Positions 6,627 to 8,161 of a stretch of 8,161 nt of DNA are shown piece by piece (the first letter of the stretch is position 1; each line of letters opens with the position of its first letter). Origin of the DNA: Oscillospiraceae bacterium (lineage in GTDB: Bacteria; Bacillota; Clostridia; Oscillospirales; Ruminococcaceae). Both the position numbers and the translations under genes were made by a program. Under the pieces are notes generated by a model, which did no database searches, had not been told where the DNA came from, and was given only the letters and a program-made list of their open reading frames with translations. The DNA is taken from NCBI GenBank assembly GCA_016297165.1, contig JAEDHF010000080.1:1-8161 (forward strand). Direction: 5' to 3'.

Positions 6627-6728
6627 AACCCTCGGGGTTCACCTCCTCCTCCGTCTTCAAGCCAAAAATAGAACGTCCCGACCGGAGGGGTCAGGACGTT
6701 TATTTTTGGTGGAGCCGGGGGGAGTCGA
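6627..6728 (-). repeat. Direct repeat copy 2: 3' end of intact ssrA plus its terminator
   Basis: This is the partner of 6514-6615. It contains the last 22 nt of the intact tmRNA (6707-6728), the terminator hairpin and about 35 bp beyond it. The two copies are separated by only 11 bp (6616-6626). The repeat boundary inside the tmRNA falls in the T-loop (GTTCGA), a usual crossover region for tyrosine integrases that use tRNA or tmRNA 3' ends. Confidence 0.85.
6662..6709 (-). terminator. Rho-independent terminator of ssrA
   Basis: AACGTCC (6672-6678) pairs with GGACGTT (6694-6700), and GACC (6680-6683) with GGTC (6689-6692). The irregular pair 6679/6693 is C-A on plus and G-U on minus. Outer arms CCAAAAATA/TATTTTTGG extend the stem and supply the U-tract (TTTTT, complement of 6664-6668) for minus-strand transcripts. 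The hairpin starts right at the tmRNA CCA end, so the extended stem overlaps the mature 3' terminus. Confidence 0.88.
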
Positions 6729-7059
6729 ACCCCCGTCCGAAAGCTCATTCACACGCCTTTCTACATGTTTAGTCGGTCTTTTAGGCTTCCCTACGGGTTC
6801 TCCGACAGACAGGATAACCTTTCGGTAGCTCTTTAAGTGCGCTTAAAGCTACAGAGCGCTCGCTATAAGCGTTGGCTGTTAGATGACGCTCCTACCGAAG
6901 CCACAGCACTCAACGGAGGAACGGAAGCCGCGATTAGGCAGCTACTAATTCAGATCTATAATCTGCGTTTAATTTTAAAAGTACCCATTTTTTAAGAGTT
7001 TAGGCGAACTCTACATGCTTAGTGGGCTTCAAAACCCCCGTCGAAACCTTTACGGCCCC
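6707..7059 (-). ncRNA. ssrA: tmRNA (transfer-messenger RNA), one-piece
   Basis: A 353-nt RNA for trans-translation with SmpB: it rescues stalled ribosomes and tags the product for proteolysis. The 5' end (complement of 7059) is GGGGCCGTAAAGGTTTCGAC, the hallmark tmRNA start. The 3' end has a T-arm with GTTCGA in its loop and the acceptor strand CGGCTCC followed by ACCA, with CCA encoded. The acceptor stem GGGGCCG/CGGCTCC has seven pairs, with G3-U as the third pair, the alanyl-tRNA synthetase identity element. The tag frame is at 6966-6934. The middle has the expected pseudoknot-rich stretch with several strong stems. It is continuous, not a permuted two-piece form. It is driven by a consensus promoter at 7072-7100 and ended by a hairpin at 6662-6709. 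Confidence 0.96.
6934..6966 (-). other. tmRNA proteolysis-tag reading frame (ADYRSELVAA)
   Basis: Inside ssrA, the frame GCA...GCC TAA encodes A-D-Y-R-S-E-L-V-A-A and then stop, so with the alanine carried by the tmRNA the tag is (A)ADYRSELVAA. The C-terminal hydrophobic-Ala-Ala end fits ClpXP recognition; here it is VAA instead of the common LAA. The resume codon GCA (6966-6964) was chosen because it is the usual alanine resume codon and gives a tag of typical length; an earlier resume point cannot be fully excluded. Confidence 0.8.
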
Positions 7060-7071
7060 GTTTGTAGTAGT

Positions 7072-7100
7072 ATTATACAACATTATTGCGGCTTTGTCAA
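7072..7100 (-). promoter_or_regulatory. Consensus sigma-A promoter of ssrA
   Basis: On the minus strand: TTGACA (complement of 7095-7100), a spacer of exactly 17 bp, then TATAAT (complement of 7072-7077). It is a perfect match to consensus, placed about 13 bp before the mature tmRNA 5' end, so the 5' trailer to be removed by RNase P is short. An inverted repeat TTTGTCA (7093-7099) / TGACAAA (7111-7117) overlaps the -35 and could be an operator. Confidence 0.92.
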
Positions 7101-7125
7101 TGACATTTCCTGACAAATCCTGTCG

Positions 7126-7161
7126 AAGGGAGCCCCTTCGGGCAGTTCCGCCGTGCAAAGG
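7126..7161. repeat. REP-like repeat, copy A
   Basis: The unit reads AAGGGnnCCCCTTCGGGCAG, four to five variable bases, then GCCGTGCAAA, and it recurs at 7230-7265 (offset 104 bp, no indel). The start is a small palindrome AAGGG-AGC-CCCTT. The end also forms the left arm of a perfect 10-bp inverted repeat, CCGCCGTGCA (7148-7157) with TGCACGGCGG (7186-7195), loop 28 nt. The unit is not part of any gene. Confidence 0.7.
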
Positions 7162-7229
7162 CTTTAGCTTATATAAAATTCTGACTGCACGGCGGGTTTC
7201 ACATATCGTTATATATCCGCTCTTCTTGA

Positions 7230-7265
7230 AAGGGTACCCCTTCGGGCAGCTTTGCCGTGCAAAAG
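7230..7265. repeat. REP-like repeat, copy B
   Basis: Second copy of the unit at 7126-7161, with small palindrome AAGGG-TAC-CCCTT and the shared GCCGTGCAAA segment. Its inverted partner is shorter and closer: GTGCA (7257-7261) with TGCAC (7271-7275), so it looks like a shortened version of copy A. Both copies lie between the divergent ssrA promoter and the promoter of the secreted-protein gene. Confidence 0.7.
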
Positions 7266-7315
7266 TCTTACTGCACACAGAAAACTCTTTATATTATATA
7301 TTATAATAGTATAGC

Positions 7316-7344
7316 TTGACAAGCCCGTACAAATATGGTAATAT
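7316..7344 (+). promoter_or_regulatory. Sigma-A promoter of the secreted-protein gene
   Basis: A perfect TTGACA (7316-7321), a 17-bp spacer, and TAATAT (7339-7344) preceded by TGG, an extended -10. An AT-only run just upstream (7287-7309 region) resembles an UP element. The predicted leader of about 36 nt contains AGAAAGGA (7373-7380) 6 nt before ATG 7387. This should be a strong promoter. Confidence 0.88.
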
Positions 7345-7386
7345 TTATATGTATCACGTTTAAACCCACTACAGAAAGGAAAATTT

Positions 7387-8161
7387 ATGATGAAAAGGAG
7401 AATTAAGGGGCTTTTTACCCTGTTTCTGACCGTTGCGGCGATAACGCTTACTGCATTCGCATTAACCTCGGCGGCTTCGGCGGCGACAAAGCTTTCCTAT
7501 AGCGCAAGCTACGCAAAGGACGGCTCGGTAAATATCACAGCCACACCAAGCGCAAAGCGCAATTACATAACCTATACAACAGACGGAACAAAGCCTACAT
7601 ATAAATCGGAGCTTATTCCCGAGGTACTTAATATTGACGAGGGAGCTATCGTTCGTCTCGCCGAGTTCAACATCGATAACAAGTATCTCCGCGGAATTAA
7701 GCTTACTATTAAGCCGAGAGTAGCCCCGATAGAGGTTGCCCTCAAAAAAAGCGGCGATAAAGCCGAGGTAAGCCTTTCTACCGAAACCCTCGGAGCGAAG
7801 ATTTACTATACCCTTGACGGTACTGCACCCACCACCGATGCTAAACGCTTCACGGGCGCCTTTAAGGTTTCCGACGGAACAAGAATAAGGGCTATCGCCG
7901 TTAAAAACGGCTATAAGGATAGCCTTAAGCTTAATAAGTACGTTTATTTAGACGAAATCGGCGCCGAACGCATAAATCAGCAGGAGCCCGATAAGGACGA
8001 CGAGGACGACGAGGACGAAAAGGATACAGACGAGGACGAAAAGGACGAAGAGGAAGAAGAGGACGAAAAGGAAGAAACCGTTAAGAAGCCCGTAACCTCC
8101 GTACCGAAGGATAAGGACGAGCAGACTCTTAAAGCCGTATCCTACAGTATTGCGCGAATGT
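7387..8161 (+). CDS. Secreted protein with chitobiase-C-terminal-like repeats and acidic linker (3' end outside window)
   Basis: The frame is open to the window end; 258 residues are visible and no stop is reached. Residues 1-33 form a signal peptide: basic MMKRRIK, a hydrophobic core, and an Ala-rich end (ASAA) with cleavage near 32-34. Two beta-sandwich repeats of the CHB_HEX_C_1 type follow: the first (about 36-112) has YTTDGTKPT (63-71), the second (about 115-187) has YYTLDGTAPT (140-149) and a GTRIRAIAVKNGYKDS ending. Such modules occur in surface or secreted glycoside hydrolases and adhesins, usually as accessory domains. Residues 202-230 are an acidic linker with 24 Asp/Glu out of 29, then a basic KKP and a new segment starting TLKAVSYSIARM. 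Two adjacent ATGs (7387 and 7390) could both start it. The catalytic or binding part would lie beyond the window. The function of the whole protein is unknown to me; secretion and the repeats are well supported. Confidence 0.88.
   Translation, partial: MMKRRIKGLFTLFLTVAAITLTAFALTSAASAATKLSYSASYAKDGSVNITATPSAKRNYITYTTDGTKPTYKSELIPEVLNIDEGAIVRLAEFNIDNKYLRGIKLTIKPRVAPIEVALKKSGDKAEVSLSTETLGAKIYYTLDGTAPTTDAKRFTGAFKVSDGTRIRAIAVKNGYKDSLKLNKYVYLDEIGAERINQQEPDKDDEDDEDEKDTDEDEKDEEEEEDEKEETVKKPVTSVPKDKDEQTLKAVSYSIARM

Noticed and set aside
6514..6728. Possible start of a CRISPR array
   Set aside because: Only two copies, the repeat is 102 bp with an 11-bp gap, and the content is tmRNA 3' end plus terminator.
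6457..6828. 123-codon frame on the plus strand across the repeats and tmRNA
   Set aside because: It runs antisense through the terminator repeats and the tmRNA 3' end; VEPGGVEPPSE is the familiar false translation of a tRNA/tmRNA T-arm.
7000..7306. Two opposite frames of about 92-94 codons between ssrA and the secreted-protein gene
   Set aside because: They overlap each other, the tmRNA 5' end, its promoter and the REP-like repeats; neither has a ribosome binding site.

Overview
The window looks like chromosomal DNA from an anaerobic, low-to-mid GC Firmicute, most likely a gut Clostridia member of the Ruminococcus/Oscillospiraceae type. This rests on a cytosolic pyruvate phosphate dikinase with strongly biased codons, AGGAG-type ribosome binding sites, near-consensus sigma-A promoters, an uninterrupted (one-piece) tmRNA and a secreted protein with a Gram-positive style signal peptide. 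No marker fixes the genus, so the placement is an inference.

Layout. Positions 1-884 (+) hold the C-terminal part of ppdK, followed at 1063-1097 by a strong hairpin terminator. A convergent two-component system occupies 1101-2758 (-): a NarL/LuxR-type response regulator and a HisKA_3-type sensor kinase, overlapping by 4 bp. Across a 180-230 bp regulatory gap, a three-gene ABC exporter operon runs the other way (2986-6270, +): one ATPase and two ABC-2 type permeases. The arrangement matches LnrJK/LnrLMN-like (linearmycin/amphiphile resistance) modules. The likely logic is that the kinase senses a membrane-active compound, the regulator binds the shared intergenic region, and the exporter is induced. 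Two TGAC-N5-TCA-like sites lie 22 bp apart just upstream of the exporter -35 box.

Positions 6271-7386 carry no protein gene but are dense in structure. First comes a 180-bp MITE-like inverted-repeat element in the 3' UTR of the exporter operon (6289-6468), then the operon's likely terminator (6472-6502). Next are two 102-bp direct repeats with a 113-bp period (6514-6615 and 6627-6728). Each contains the 3' end of a tmRNA plus a terminator hairpin, and only the second belongs to the intact ssrA gene (6707-7059, -). The ssrA tag reads ADYRSELVAA and the gene is driven by a perfect TTGACA-17-TATAAT promoter. Upstream of it is a pair of REP-like repeats (7126-7161 and 7230-7265).

Positions 7387-8161 (+) hold the start of a secreted protein with two chitobiase-C-terminal-like beta repeats followed by an extremely acidic linker. 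It runs off the window and has its own TTGACA-17-TAATAT promoter.

The most unusual signals are the MITE-like element, whose irregular pairs are all G-U (never A-C) when read on the + strand, and the duplicated tmRNA 3' end. In the latter the flanks are almost identical while the terminator stems have diverged with compensatory changes.
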